The notes under the pieces were generated by a model. It did not search any database. It was not told the origin of the DNA and worked only from the letters and a program-made list of their open reading frames with translations. Of a stretch of DNA of 64,000 bases, positions 22,278 to 33,489 are shown piece by piece (the first letter of the stretch is position 1; every line of letters begins with the position of its first letter). The position numbers were made by a program, and so were the translations under genes. Location of the stretch: the NCBI GenBank assembly GCA_016271365.2, contig CM028136.1, forward strand, positions 468,594,001-468,658,000. Direction: 5' to 3'. The DNA is from Neoceratodus forsteri (Eukaryota; Chordata; Ceratodontiformes; Ceratodontidae).

Positions 22278-22619
22278 CTGCTTCCAGTTCATTGTCACTA
22301 TGGTCACTGCCACTACCATCTCCACTACCGCCCTATACCAAGTACACTGCCCCTTACCCTGCCCCATTCACTTGGGTGTTTTGCCTTCGCATTGTGGCAT
22401 CATTACATGTGTTCCAAAATGTACCTGTTTGCCCTCGCTTTGCCATGACTGACCCTCAATTTGCATGGAGCTGTCAGCAAGGCAATATAAAATAAATTCG
22501 CACTAAATATTTACCTTTTTTGCTTTGAGCCATGTTGCCTGGCACTATTCCTTGTACAATCCAGGGACCTGGAGGAAACCCTACACTGCTATTTCCTTGC
22601 TGAGATGAATTGTTCTCAT

Positions 22620-23330
22620 TCGTTACTAAGTTTACTAGGTAAAAAAGACAAAAGTAGGGAATCTGCCCATTGAGAATATCTCCTACACCAAGTGGATGAA
22701 TTATACCAAAGTATGCTTTGAACTGAAGTACTTATCAAGCCCATTTTTAAATCCCATTATGGTTGTTTGATTAATACTTGGGGTAATCAATTCCAAGTTT
22801 TTTCCAATTGAATAGTAAAGTAATTATCCCTTTTATTAGTATTTGCCCACTGGACAGAAAGCTGCTTGGTGTGGGACCTTAAATTGGCTGTTCTTGTACA
22901 AAAATTTAGCCCACACAGACATTGTCAGCTGAATATAGAATTTTGTATATCTGTAATAAATTCTCCCTTTGTCTTCTACTTCGTAAATTAATCAAACCAC
23001 TCTCCATGAGTCTTTCCTCATGCGGTCTATTTTTTAATCAAGGAACCATCTTGGTATCCCACCTCTGCACCCTCTTTTCCAGATCGATGCCCCCCCCCCA
23101 AGTACTGTATGGATTCCAGAAGGGGAACCCATAATCTATATAAGGTCTGCATAACTCCTGTAGAGAGGGATCAAGCACTGTTCGTTACTAGATATAAAGG
23201 TTCACTGGATTGTTTTAATAATCCCATTTGCTGTTTTTGTAACTTTCTTGCAATGATCAGAGGTAGATAATTTGTTGTTGATCCAAACATCTATGGACTG
23301 AATCTGTATAGTACTGAGTATGGGTACAAA
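22620..23330 (-). mobile_element. CR1-like LINE 3' fragment (copy A)
   Basis: The minus-strand translation, in changing frames, gives 'PYIDYGFPFWNPYS', 'IDLEKRVQR', 'PHEERLMESGLINL' and 'RSRRQRENLLQIYKIL'. These match the conserved C-terminal region after the reverse transcriptase of CR1/L3-type LINEs ('RPHLEYCVQFW...YEERLKEL...RRxRGDLIxVYKIL'). It lies inside the hAT transposase region. Heavily mutated. Confidence 0.75.
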
Positions 23331-23904
23331 GGGTTATTTTTACCAATACTCTTCTTATTCTTACATTTTGCATATGATTTTTTTCCTACACTTACCTCTC
23401 ATGCCTTAGAGTGGCATCCTCTCCTACCCCTCATCAAAACCTTGACCTCATCACCACAAGATCCAGTTGAACCGGAAGTGCCGTCATCATTATGTGGGAC
23501 ATAGCCTGGGCTATTCCATTCCCAGTCCCCACTATCACCACCATCTCTATTAGCATTTGCTGCCTTAGAATCTGAGCTTATATTTGAGGAGGATGCCTCA
23601 TTGCATGCTGCTTCAGCAGCTGGAAGTATTCTGGCACATGTGACAAAACGTTCAGTACCTCTATCTGTAACTGCAGTCAGTTCTTTCTGAAACTCTACTG
23701 TCATTTCATTGCTAACATGCTTTTTTTGTTCAGGATGTTTAGTGCCAGTCCTGGTGATGTCATTATTATTGTTGCTATGTTATTCATTAGTGTTATGATT
23801 CATATTGTCAATGTCCATATAATCAACAGTTGCACTCCTTTCAATAGACTTAGATTGGGAAATACGAGACATAGTTGACACAGCCCTGAAAGGATAATGT
23901 TTCA

Positions 23905-24890
23905 CTAATTGTTGGAGAGACAGACAGTGTAGCTGACTATGTCACAGTAAGAATGATGGGGCCTCAAGCCTTGGGGGCACCTCACAAACAGTGTAATACA
24001 GCTATAAAAGGATTTCACTATGCTGCAGAGATAGACAGTGTAGCTGACAATGTCACAGGAACAAATGAAAGGGCTTGGGCCTCAGGAGCACCTCACAAAC
24101 AGTGTAAAACAGCCATAAAAGGATTTCACTATGCTGAGACAGACAGTGTAACTGACTATGTCAAAGTAATAAATAACAGGGCTCGGGCCTTGGGCGCCTT
24201 ACAGACAGTGTAATATAGCCTTAAAGAGATTTCACTATGCTGCAGAGACAGACAGTGTAACTACAGTATGTCACAGTAATAGAAATGACAGGCTCAGGCC
24301 TCACAGGACTTTATAAACAGTGTAATACAGCTGTAAAGGATTTTGCTATGCCGCAGAGACAGGCAGTGCATCTGACTATGTCACAGTAATAAATGACAGG
24401 GCTTGGGCCTCAGGGGCACCTAACACAAACAGTGTGATACAGCTGTAAAAGGTTTTCACTATGCTGCAGAAACAGTGTAGCTGTCTCTGTCACAGTAATA
24501 AATGGCAGGACTCAGGCCTCACAGGCACCTAACAAACAGTGTAATACAGCAGTAAATATATTTCACTATGCTGGAGAGACAGACAGTGTTGCTGATTATG
24601 TCACAGTAATAAATGACAGGGCTCAGGCCTCAGGGGCACCTAATACAAACAGTGTGATACAGACGTAAAAGGCCTTCACTATGCTGCAGAAACAGACAGT
24701 GTAGCTACTGTATGTCACAGTAAGAAATGACAGTGCTCAGAGGCACCTACAAACAGTGCAATACTTTAAATTTAAACCAGCTGCCTTCTATATTGTCTAT
24801 GTCTTTTCCCTAATCTTACTCCTCCTAAGGATTTCACTATGCTGCAGAGACAGACAGTGTAGCTAATTATGTCACACACAGTAATAAATG
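23905..24890 (+). repeat. minisatellite of about 110 bp (copy A)
   Basis: About nine units carry 'TTTCACTATGCTGCAGAGACAGACAGTGTAGCTGACTATGTCACAGTAATAAATGACAGGGCTC' type sequence (described here, with variants) and a 'CAAACAGTGTAATACAGC' tail. 'TTCACTATGCTG' falls near 24016, 24122, 24228, 24337, 24447, 24562, 24678 and 24834. The last units have lost internal parts. It lies in the right subterminal part of the hAT element. Confidence 0.85.
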
Positions 24891-25114
24891 ACACGGCTCG
24901 GGGCATCTAAAAAACAGTAATACTTAATTTCAAACTACCTGCCTTCTGTTTTTGTCTGTGTCTTTTCCCCCACCCCTTGCTCCTTCTCGGTTCTCTCTCC
25001 AGCAAACCCAGCTTGACTTAGGCTGATCCACCCTCCCCCTGGTGAGATGCTTTCATTCCCTTCCACCACTATTTCTCCCTTTGCTCCTTTGTGTAATGTT
25101 AGTATAGGTTTGTT

Positions 25115-25692
25115 GATTGATTCAACTTTTTTTTTTATGGAGCTACCTGTCCCATATTAGCAGCCCTACCTCCTGGACCCACCATCCCCTGTAAGTGATT
25201 CCCGCTTTGCAACTACCCCCAGGCGGGACCACTGAGGTGACCCTACCCCATGGAGACAGGTCAGGTTACTGTTCACATCACTGTGACTGGCACGGCTCCC
25301 TAAACCCCCCTGGAACACAGTCCCGTTCAGGGTTGGGTACTTGGGAGCCGTGGTACCAAGCAGTGGCACCATTCAAGGCAGCATTTTTGGTGGATGCCAA
25401 TCCCCTCAGGAGGTGGGATGTGCAACGATGTCAGTGGGATGAACCCGATGTCAATCCTGCCTCCTCATGTATCAGGCCCCAGTAGCATCAGATCCCCCAG
25501 CCTCTGCCAGGGGTCCGCACTTTTGCACCGGACAGTTGATCACACCCCCCTCCCCCAGAGGAGAAGAGCAGTCCATGGGATGCTCAATCCTCCCCTCCCT
25601 GGCTGGTCCTCCGATGGTCTGAGTCTGGATTCAAACCCAGTCTCCGGTGTCTCAGGTGGAAATCATACCCCTGTGCGATTGATACAACTTTT
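25115..25692 (-). mobile_element. tRNA-like SINE with target-site duplication (copy A)
   Basis: The minus strand carries a pol III-like head. A possible A box (CGCACAGGGG near 25676-25667) is followed by a good B box (GGTTTGAATCC near 25640-25630), spaced as in tRNA. The body runs leftward to a T-run at 25129-25138, the poly(A) of a minus-strand insert. The near-identical words 'GATTGATTCAACTTTT' (about 25115) and 'GATTGATACAACTTTT' (about 25677) flank it as a probable 16-bp duplication. Its length of about 545 bp is long for a SINE, so a composite is possible. Confidence 0.55.
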
Positions 25693-25959
25693 AAAGAAAA
25701 AGAAAAGTCAACTCTTTACAGCCACAGAGCAATCACCCATGGAGCTGCTTAACAGACTTCTGCACCACACAGGCTTACAGCAGATGGAGCATAGCCCTTT
25801 AGATACAACTGACCAATGAGGTGTCAGCCCAGTGTCATGGGCTCCTATTCTGCTGTAAGCTCCATGATGGACCCCACAAGCTGCCCTTATGCCTGTTTCC
25901 AGCCTGAAAGTCCTTTACCCATTACCCATCTCAAATTATTTGACCCAAGAATTACACTG

Positions 25960-26067
25960 TTATGTCAGCTAGGGTAGTACATTATCTGAACTACCCTACC
26001 CGGCCAAAAATAGGGGATACCTGCAGTACCCAACCCGGCTACCTGTTGGGTAGCCCATGCCTACTAA
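25960..26067 (+). repeat. hAT right terminal region
   Basis: 'GCTAGGGTAGTACATTATCTG' leads to 'CTACCTGTTGGGTAGCCCATGCCTA'. Read inward on the minus strand this begins TAGGCATGGGC, matching the left end TAGGCGTGGGC at 17657. Both ends carry ACTACCCTACCC-like words that could be transposase-binding repeats. Confidence 0.65.
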
Positions 26068-26074
26068 ACACATT

Positions 26075-27560
26075 GCTGAATAGTGCTAACCGTGCTGATG
26101 TTACAGGCATGGATCAAGGGCACCTTACCTCTGCAGTCTTCATCGACCTTGCCAAGGCCTTTGAGTCCATCTCGCATCCTCTCCTCCTTCCCAAACTGTG
26201 ACTTGCTGGTCTTTCCCCTACCACAGTTGAGTGGTACAGATTTTACCTGTCTGGCTGCACATGTGTTCTGGCTGGGGACACCCTTCCTCTCTATTCTAGC
26301 TGGTATACCCTAAGGCTCAATTCTAGGCCCCATCCTCTGCTTTATCTTTCTAAACAATCTCCCTTCTGTCTGCTCCTCCTTCCAAATTCACCTATACACA
26401 GATGACACCATCCTCTACACCTCGGGCCCCTCCACCTTCTTAGTGTCTAATCAGTTGTACAATGACTTTACCCATGTTCTAAAGTGGTTCAAAATCAACC
26501 AACTTAATGTAAATGACAAAGAAACAGTATCCATGACTTTTGTCATGCACACCACAGAAACTCTCCAAATTTTTCCACTCTCCTCTCTTTCACCACCCTC
26601 AATGGCATCACACTGGACACTGTTTCTGCCTACAAAACCTAGGCTTTTGGCTGGACACCCATCTTGACTACACTGCTCTCACTGACTACTTACATTCTAA
26701 ACTCCACCCAAAGCTCTGGGCTCTTTACAGAAATAAAGATGCCCTATGCCTCCTAGTCCGCTGCATACTACTCACAAAAACAGTCCTATCCATTTTAGAT
26801 GTTATACCCCCCATATAGTGATACTTCTACAGTGACATACATTGATTAATGCCAACAACATTGACATGTCACAGCAGAAGTCTGCCCGGGACCCAGCAAA
26901 ACTTACCCCCATCCTGCACTCCCTCCGTCCCTGAAGCAACTCTGACTCGGAGTTGGAACCTAAAAGTATGGGGGGGTGGGGGCAGAGCACCCCACACAAG
27001 GGAGGTTTGTGGGGTGAAACCCCTTGAAGAAAAAACACAGTCTGATGTGCGCAGATCCCTGCTGACTGCAAATCGCAGTTGACATGGAGCCTGGTGCTGT
27101 GATGCCAGTAGACAAAATAGTTGTCAAACCAGCATCATAGAGCCATTTTTGACTATGCTGATGTCATCTATGGGTCCTCCACCTCCTCCTCCACCCTCTT
27201 CAAAATAGAAACTCTATTCAATGCATTTTGCCATTTCACCATAAGTGCTTGCCCTAGGACTCACCACTTCACCCTTTACTGTACCCTCTCTCTCCCTCTC
27301 CCCATCCTCATGGCACCAGCACCACATCTCCCACCCTCATAGCTAAATACTGGTTTGGCTCACTCACCCCCTACCTTTCCTCCCTCCTTTCACCCTCCTC
27401 CCACACATTCTACCCTCTCCACTCCAGAAACACTCATACCTTTGCCCTTCACTATCCCAACTCAAACTCTGATAAGGCCGCTTTCTCCTACCACTTCCCT
27501 CATAATAGGTACTCCCTTCCATCATCTCTCTGCCTGCTAACCTTGTTAAACCTCTTTAAA
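26075..27560 (+). mobile_element. LINE reverse transcriptase relic (copy A)
   Basis: Frames on the plus strand give 'VFIDLAKAFESISHPLLLPKL' in part near 26135, 'GSILGPILCFIFLNNLPS' near 26310, and the catalytic-type 'YTDDTILY' near 26395 (YADD changed to YTDD). 'WFKINQLNVNDKETVSMTF' follows near 26480 and 'FDYADVIYGSSTSSS' near 27150. The tail has 'KAAFSYHFPH' near 27475. The order and motifs fit an L2/Rex1-like non-LTR element. Many frameshifts. It is interrupted at about 26812-27135. Confidence 0.75.
26812..27135. mobile_element. insertion within the LINE relic, class unknown (copy A)
   Basis: It splits the LINE reading 'LSILD' from 'FDYADVIYGSS'. The flanks 'CCATTTTAGATGTTAT' (about 26791) and 'CCATTTTTGACTATGC' (about 27141) look like a diverged target-site duplication. 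The interior holds G-runs and 'GTTTGTGGGGTGAAACCCC'. No coding capacity is visible. Confidence 0.4.
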
Positions 27561-27889
27561 TGTGCCCTCTCCCAGCCTCAGCCTCCCACCTGCTCTTTCT
27601 ACCAGACAGGCTAACTCCCCTACTTTTCGTTCACACTACTACAGATTTACTAGCTCTTTATCTTGCAAACTACCAAACAAAGTATTCTTGCTAAATGAGC
27701 TGCTCTGTATCACATATGTTTTATTTTGCTCACCTAGACTTTTTGTTTCTCACCCTTATACTTTATATTTATAGGTACTTGTGCTACGTGACGATTTTGG
27801 ACTTCCATTTTTGTTCTTCTACCCAAGATATAGTAACCAGCCTGGCTAGATGTTTTTACACCTATCTTCTGTATAACAAGTGTCACTTC

Positions 27890-28330
27890 ATAGAATCATA
27901 GAATTCTGCTGGCAGAAAAGGACCATTCTGCCCATTGAGTCTGCCCAAAAGAGATAGCCTCCCCCGCCGCCCTTTTACCTCCTACCCCTCTATCCCTTCT
28001 CCCCTCCCTCCCCTTCCTAGTCCCATGTATTTATCCCATGCTTTCTTGAAATTTTACACTGTACTCATCTCCACCACACAATCCAGTAGGCTGTTCCATG
28101 GTTCTACAACCCTTTCTGAGAAGTAACACCCTCTCATGCCCCCCTAAATCTGCCCCTAGCTTAAATGCATGACCTTCTCATCTCCTAAGTATAAAGACCA
28201 AGCACATCCAGCTTCTCTTGTATATGAAATTTTTACTTATGATATTTGTACTTTAAAATTCTCATTTGTATAATTGTCTCCCTATCCCCCTTCCCCGGGT
28301 TACATCTGGAAATGAGCCCCAGCTCAGTGT
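27890..28330 (-). mobile_element. CR1-like LINE tail (copy A)
   Basis: The terminal 'CATAGAATCATAGAATTC' at about 27890 is the 3' end repeat of a minus-strand CR1/L3-type element. The adjoining sequence ('CCCATTGAGTCTGCCC', 'CAGTAGGCTGTTCCATGG') parallels the better preserved copy at 45430-46014. Confidence 0.7.
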
Positions 28331-29074
28331 GCCTCTCCAGGTTACCAGCTTTTAACTAAAATATAATAAATAAAATGTCTACAATATAGGTGTTTTTTAA
28401 AAGTGAAGGCTATTTCCTTTAGTATTGTTTGAAAAGTGAAAGCAGGACTCCACACATGCATGGAGTCCTGGTTTCTCTTTTCAGACAACAGTGTCTATAG
28501 GAAATTGCCCTTGGTTAAAAAAAAAACAGCTACTGTATATTGTAGACATCAGCACAGTTATCACTATTCAGCAATGAGTTTAAATTGACAAACTCTTTCA
28601 TGCACGACTTCGGTGTCATTCAGTGCCATCCCTGTGTCAGGACGTGCAGGAAGGAGCAGACCATGGCATTTTAGTCAGGGCAACTGAAAGTATTTTTTGT
28701 AAAAAATATACATTTAATATGACACATATGCTTTTCAAACAGAATCAGAGCAATAACTATGTAAAGCACATATATTACAAGGGCACTAAAAATTGATTAA
28801 AAAGCTGACTTTATCTCTTTAATCCAATTACAGTATACCCTATAAGTATATCTTTTAGGATAAATTAAAAGCCAGAAGTAATAATAAATATAAATATCCA
28901 CTAGTGGGAAACAACTGCTATTACTTTAGCAAAAGAGCCACTTTTGCAGCATATAGTGCTTGAACAAATGTTGCTCATATATTGTAGTATGTATAAAATC
29001 AGATTAAGCCTCCAAAATGGTTAATAAAACAAATGCAGAATATTTCCTATGGGAGGGACTTGTAAGTACTAAAC
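28331..29074 (+). repeat. interspersed repeat copy and flanking unassigned DNA (copy A)
   Basis: 28590-28830 is the plus-oriented copy of the repeat at 17370-17640. A small hairpin 'AGGACTCCACACATGCATGGAGTCCT' lies near 28443. The rest is AT-rich without open frames. Confidence 0.55.
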
Positions 29075-29245
29075 ATTTTAGTGTAATAGACAAAGAACCT
29101 CTGTGCGCAAACACTGAGGCAAGGGTTACCCCAAAGAGCATTTGGCTGGGAAGCCAAGTTTCAAGAAAATACAAAATCACACATGCCCCACAATGCAAAG
29201 CATCATGGGGCTGCATATGCAAATCACCATAGAATCTGTTCACAT
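29075..29245 (-). mobile_element. truncated hammerhead-bearing retroelement arm (copy A)
   Basis: After ATTTTAGTGTAATAG (29075-29089) comes a segment whose reverse complement is 37590-37745, part of the hammerhead element. It stops at the duplication junction at 29245, before any ribozyme core would appear. Copy B has the fuller insertion at the equivalent site. Confidence 0.65.
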
Positions 29246-30213
29246 TTTCCAACATGTAAAATGTTGAATTCCATGAATGGAACTTTCTGCTTTAATGGCT
29301 GCAGTGGTAGTTGTTTACCTCTGCAGCCCCTTCATGATTTGTTGTGCTTTCACAGAGTGGCTGAAATGCCTACATATTTTTCTAGTGAGACCTAACAGAT
29401 TTTTAACATTTCTGTTTCCATATAAGTAATTATGAATGAAAAGATTTAAACAATGTGCAAAACAAAGTATGTGTTGGTAGTTGCCATCTCTAACAGGATT
29501 GACTATGTTGGCACCATTATCTGACACTATGAACCCTGGAGGTAAGGAATACGGAGTGTCTTCTGTAATTATTTTTGCAGTTCCTGCAAAATATTTACAG
29601 CAGTGAGATTTCTCTCAAAAGTTGTGACACATAATACAGCCTGTTTTCTACTGCTTACAGTAAAGTGAGGATTATTACTTTCTGACTGAAAACTTGCCCA
29701 ATGAGCTGTAACAGTCATGTAGTTAATTGTTTAGTTGCTGGTCCATATACAGTATCTGTAGTTATGTGAACCTGCTTCACCTCAGAGAGTTCCACCTGTT
29801 TAATGACTTCAGCACACACCAAGTCATACAACTGTGGAACAGTCTTAGTTTTTAAGAAATATGTTCAACAGGGAATATTGTACTGTGGTTCAATTCAGTT
29901 CATGAACTTAAGGAAACTTTTGGGCAACAAAACCAAAAGGAGTTGACAATTGGCTTACAGCTCTGCAACGCTCTATTTAACAGCTGGCATGTTGGATGCT
30001 TGTGGGTAGATGTTGATGTCCTCGCAACACTTTCTTTTAATGTTAATTGACAAGATATTTTACGTTTTTTTGGGAATGTATTTTTCATGCCTTTTTCATG
30101 TGGAATGCTACTTTGGGATTTTCCAGCATTTGATGGTGTCAGAAAACAGTTTATGTTTGTCTGTGAAGACTGCAAGGACATATCAAGTGATTCAATGTTA
30201 CTTACTGCTTCCA

Positions 30214-30649
30214 TTTGTATATTTTTATTTGCACACTTGTTTTTACAAGTTTAGAAAAAGAATCCCAAGTTCATGCCTCCAGTACATTTTGGCCGGGCTT
30301 CTTTATGGTCCACGATGCCAGCTGAGGTGGTCAGCACTATGTACCCAACTGACAAGATGGCAGTAGTAGTTCTGCCATTTCTCCATATCTCAGTTGAACA
30401 TCAAATCTGGGGCTGATAACTACACTAATTGTTCAGTTTACCAGTGAGATTAACAACAATTTTCCCTGCTCTGTGATCTCAATAATCTCAAACCTGCCAA
30501 TGTAGCCGTGCTTCATTATTACAGTCAAAAACCTCACAATTACTTTGGAGCATGGTCTAATGAGAATCTGGCATTTGCCCATTTTCTCTCCATTGTTGAT
30601 GCTATTAAGAGCATCAGCAAGAATATTTATATGTATCATGGTGCCGGTG
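30214..30649 (-). pseudogene. RPS15A: RPS15A processed pseudogene (copy B)
   Basis: Duplicate of the retropseudogene at 21840-22277, with the same start (ATG at 30639), the same first frameshift and the same flanking CTGCTTCCA duplication (30205-30213 and 30650-30658). Extra one- and two-base losses (near 30345 and 30388) distinguish it. It was copied with its surroundings, not inserted independently. Confidence 0.95.
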
Positions 30650-31004
30650 CTGCTTCCAGTTCATTGTCACTATGGTCACTGCCACTACCATCTCCACTAC
30701 CGCCCATACCAAGTACACTGCCCCTTACCCTGCCCCATTCACTTGGGTGTTTTGCCTTCGCATTGTGGCATCATTACATGTGTTCCAAAATGTACCTGTT
30801 TGCCCTCTTTGCCATGACTGACCCTCAATTTGCATGGACAGCATACAGCTTGAGAGCTGTCAGCAAGGCAATATAAAATAAATTCCGCACTAAATATTTA
30901 CCTTTTTTGCTTTGAGCCATGTTGCCTGGCACTATTCCTTGTACAATCCAGGGACCTGGAGGAAACCCTACACTGCTATTTCCTTGCTGAGATGAATTGT
31001 TCTC

Positions 31005-31700
31005 ATTCGTTACTAAGTTTACTAGGTAAAAAAGACAAAAGTAGGGAATCTGCCCATTGAGAATATCTCCTACACCAAGTGGATGAATTATACCAAAGTA
31101 TGCTTTGAACTGAAGTACTTATCAAGCCCATTTTTAAATCCCATTATGGTTGTTTGATTAATACTTGGGGTAATCAATTCCAAGTTTTTTCCAATTGAAT
31201 AGTAAAGTAATTATCCCTTTTATTAGTATTTGCCCACTGGACAGAAAGCTGCTTGGTGTGGGACCTTAAATTGGCTGTTCTTGTACAAAATTTAGCCCAC
31301 ACAGACATTGTCAGCTGAATATAGAATTTTGTATATCTGTAATAAATTCTCCTTTGTCTTCTACTGTAAATTAATCAAACCACTCTCCATGAGTCTTTCC
31401 TCATGCGGTCTATTTTTAATCAAGGAACCATCTTGGTATCCACCTCTGCACCCTCTTTTCCAGATCGATGCCCCCCCAGTACTGTATGGATTCAGAAGGG
31501 GAACCCATAATCTATATAAGGTCTGCATAACTCCTGTAGAGAGGATCAAGCACTGTTCGTTACTAGATATAAAGGTTCACTGGATTGTTTTAATAATCCC
31601 ATTTGCTGTTTTTGTAACTTTCTTGCAATGATCAGAGGTAGATAATTTGTTGTTGATCCAAACATCTATGGACTGAATCTGTATAGTACTGAGTATGGGT
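31005..31700 (-). mobile_element. CR1-like LINE 3' fragment (copy B)
   Basis: Duplicate of 22620-23330. The minus-strand frame 31361-31549 shows 'SLIKNRPHEERLMESGLINL' because homopolymer losses changed the frame. Confidence 0.75.
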
Positions 31701-32287
31701 ACAAAGGGTTATTTTTACCAATACTCTTCTTATTCTTACATTTTGCATATGATTTTTTTCCTACACTTACCTCTCATGCCTTAGAGTGGCATCCTCTCCT
31801 ACCCCCTCATCAAAACTATTGACCTCATCACCACAAGATCCAGTTGAACCGGAAGTGCCGTCATCATTATGTGGGACATAGCCTGGGCTATTCCATTCCC
31901 AGTCCCCACTATCACCACCATCTCTATTAGCATTTGCTGCCTTAGAATCTGAGCTTATATTTGAGGAGGATGCCTCATTGCATGCTGCTTCAGCAGCTGG
32001 AAGTATTCTGGCACATGTGACAAAACGTTCAGTACCTCTATCTGTAACTGCAGTCAGTTCTTTCTGAAACTCTACTGTCATTTCATTGCTAACATGCTTT
32101 TTTTGTTCAGGATGTTTAGTGCCAGTCCTGGTGATGTCATTATTATTTGCTATGTTATTCATTAGTGTTATGATTCATATTGTCAATGTCCATATAATCA
32201 ACAGTTGCACTCCTTTCAATAGACTTAGATTGGGAAATACGAGACATAGTTGACACAGCCCTGAAAGGATAATGTTTCACTAATTGT

Positions 32288-33295
32288 TGGAGAGACAGAC
32301 AGTGTAGCTGACTATGTCACAGTAAGAATGATGGGGCCTCAAGCCTTGGGGGCACCTCACAAACAGTGTAATACAGCTATAAAAGGATTTCACTATGCTG
32401 CAGAGATAGACAGTGTAGCTGACAATGTCACAGGAACAAATGAAAGGGCTTGGGCCTCAGGAGCACCTCACAAACAGTGTAAAACAGCCATAAAAGGATT
32501 TCACTATGCTGCAGAGACAGACAGTGTAACTGACTATGTCAAAGTAATAAATAACAGGGCTCGGGCCTTGGGCGCCTTACAGACAGTGTAATATAGCCTT
32601 AAAAGGATTTCACTATGCTGCAGAGACAGACAGTGTAGCTACAGTATGTCACAGTAATGAATGACAGGGCTCAGGCCTCACAGGGACTTTATAAACAGTG
32701 TAATACAGCTGTAAAAGGATTTTGCTATGCCGCAGAGACAGGCAGTGCATCTGACTATGTCACAGTAATAAATGACAGGGCTTGGGCCTCAGGGGCACCT
32801 AACACAAACAGTGTGATACAGCTGTAAAGGTTTTCACTATGCTGCAGAAACAGTGTAGCTGTCTCTGTCACAGTAATAAATGGTGGACTCAGGCCTCACA
32901 GGCACCTAACAAACAGTGTAATACAGCAGTAAATATATTTCACTATGCTGGAGAGACAGACAGTGTTGCTTGATTATGTCACAGTAATAAATGACAGGGC
33001 TCAGGCCTCAGGGCACCTAATACAAACAGTGTGATACAGACGTAAAAGGCCTTCACTATGCTGCAGAAACAGACAGTGTAGCTACTGTATGTCACAGTAA
33101 GAAATGACAGTGCTCAGAGGCACCTACAAACAGTGCAATACTTTAAATTTAAACCAGCTGCCTTCTATATTGTCTATGTCTTTTCCCTAATCTTACTCCT
33201 CCTAAGGATTTCACTATGCTGCAGAGACAGACAGTGTAGCTAATTATGTCACACACAGTAATAAATGACACGGCTCGGGGCATCTAAAAAACAGT
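32288..33295 (+). repeat. minisatellite of about 110 bp (copy B)
   Basis: Same array as 23905-24890, with the same unit order and the same degenerate final units. Unit number is unchanged, which argues for very recent copying or an assembly duplicate. Confidence 0.85.
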
Positions 33296-33489
33296 AATAC
33301 TTAATTTCAAACTACCTGCCTTCTGTTTTGTCTGTGTCTTTTCCCCACCCTTGCTCCTTCCTTCTCTCTCTCCAGCAAACCCAGCTTGACTTAGGCTGAT
33401 CCACCCTCCCCCTGGTGAGATGCTTTCATTCCCTTCCACCACTATTTCTCCCTTTGCTCCTTTGTGTAATGTTAGTATAGGTTTGTTGA

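Larger units (their letters stand above)
18859..23706 (-). pseudogene. hAT transposase pseudogene (copy A, interrupted)
   Basis: Read on the minus strand. An N-terminal acidic exon-like segment is at 23399-23704. A short segment with a possible splice donor (AAAAAAG then GTAAATA) is near 22510-22640. 'SNIESLDMSLQ' starts near 21838. Catalytic-core pieces include 'LYDLVCAEVIKQVELSEVK' near 21395-21455, 'SDNGANIV' near 21130 (with the expected core Asp), 'CFAHCLNLFIHN' near 21060 and 'WNSTFYMLERL' near 20880. 'LLDPYFKWNIEAI' is near 20520. The C-terminal dimerisation signature 'SECLFSAAGGIVTDQR' near 19050 runs to a stop at 18859-18861. Frameshifts, stops and insertions (RPS15A, CR1, and about 1.2 kb at 19110-20310) make it non-functional. 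A BED zinc finger is not clearly visible. Confidence 0.8.
17657..26067 (-). mobile_element. degenerate hAT DNA transposon (about 8.4 kb with insertions)
   Basis: The left end TAGGCGTGGGCAGGTAC (about 17657) and right end GTAGCCCATGCCTA (about 26054-26067) form short inverted termini of hAT character. Both are followed inward by 'CTACCCTACCC'-rich subterminal DNA. Between them lies a minus-strand hAT transposase relic, two different minisatellites (17895-18370 and 23905-24890), an RPS15A retropseudogene, a CR1 fragment and a SINE. The flanking 8-mers (about AAAAACAA and CTAAACAC) match only partly, so the target-site duplication is not secure. Confidence 0.65.
20863..29245 (+). repeat. tandem segmental duplication, copy A
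   Basis: The block from 'TTTCCAACATGTAAAATG' (20863) to 29245 recurs as 29246-37550 in the same orientation. It includes half of the hAT transposase, the RPS15A pseudogene with its target-site duplication, both CR1 fragments, the minisatellite, the SINE and LINE relics. The copies agree closely apart from many one-base length differences. Copy A has the longer homopolymers in most cases. Confidence 0.95.
29246..32164 (-). pseudogene. hAT transposase pseudogene, N-terminal half (copy B)
   Basis: This duplicate of the 20863-23760 part of the transposase relic keeps 'SDNGANIV' and 'CFAHCLNLF' (29315-29527). The acidic N-terminal exon is longer here (31767-32162) because of a frame difference. 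The C-terminal half is absent, since the duplication starts inside the gene. Confidence 0.75.

Noticed and set aside
23905..24890. CRISPR-like array of regularly spaced repeats
   Set aside because: Units are contiguous 110-bp minisatellite repeats with no unique spacers, in a eukaryotic transposon.
25630..25676. Functional tRNA gene on the minus strand
   Set aside because: Only A- and B-box-like words are present; no acceptor stem or anticodon arm folds, and a poly(A)-like tail with flanking duplication marks a retroposon.
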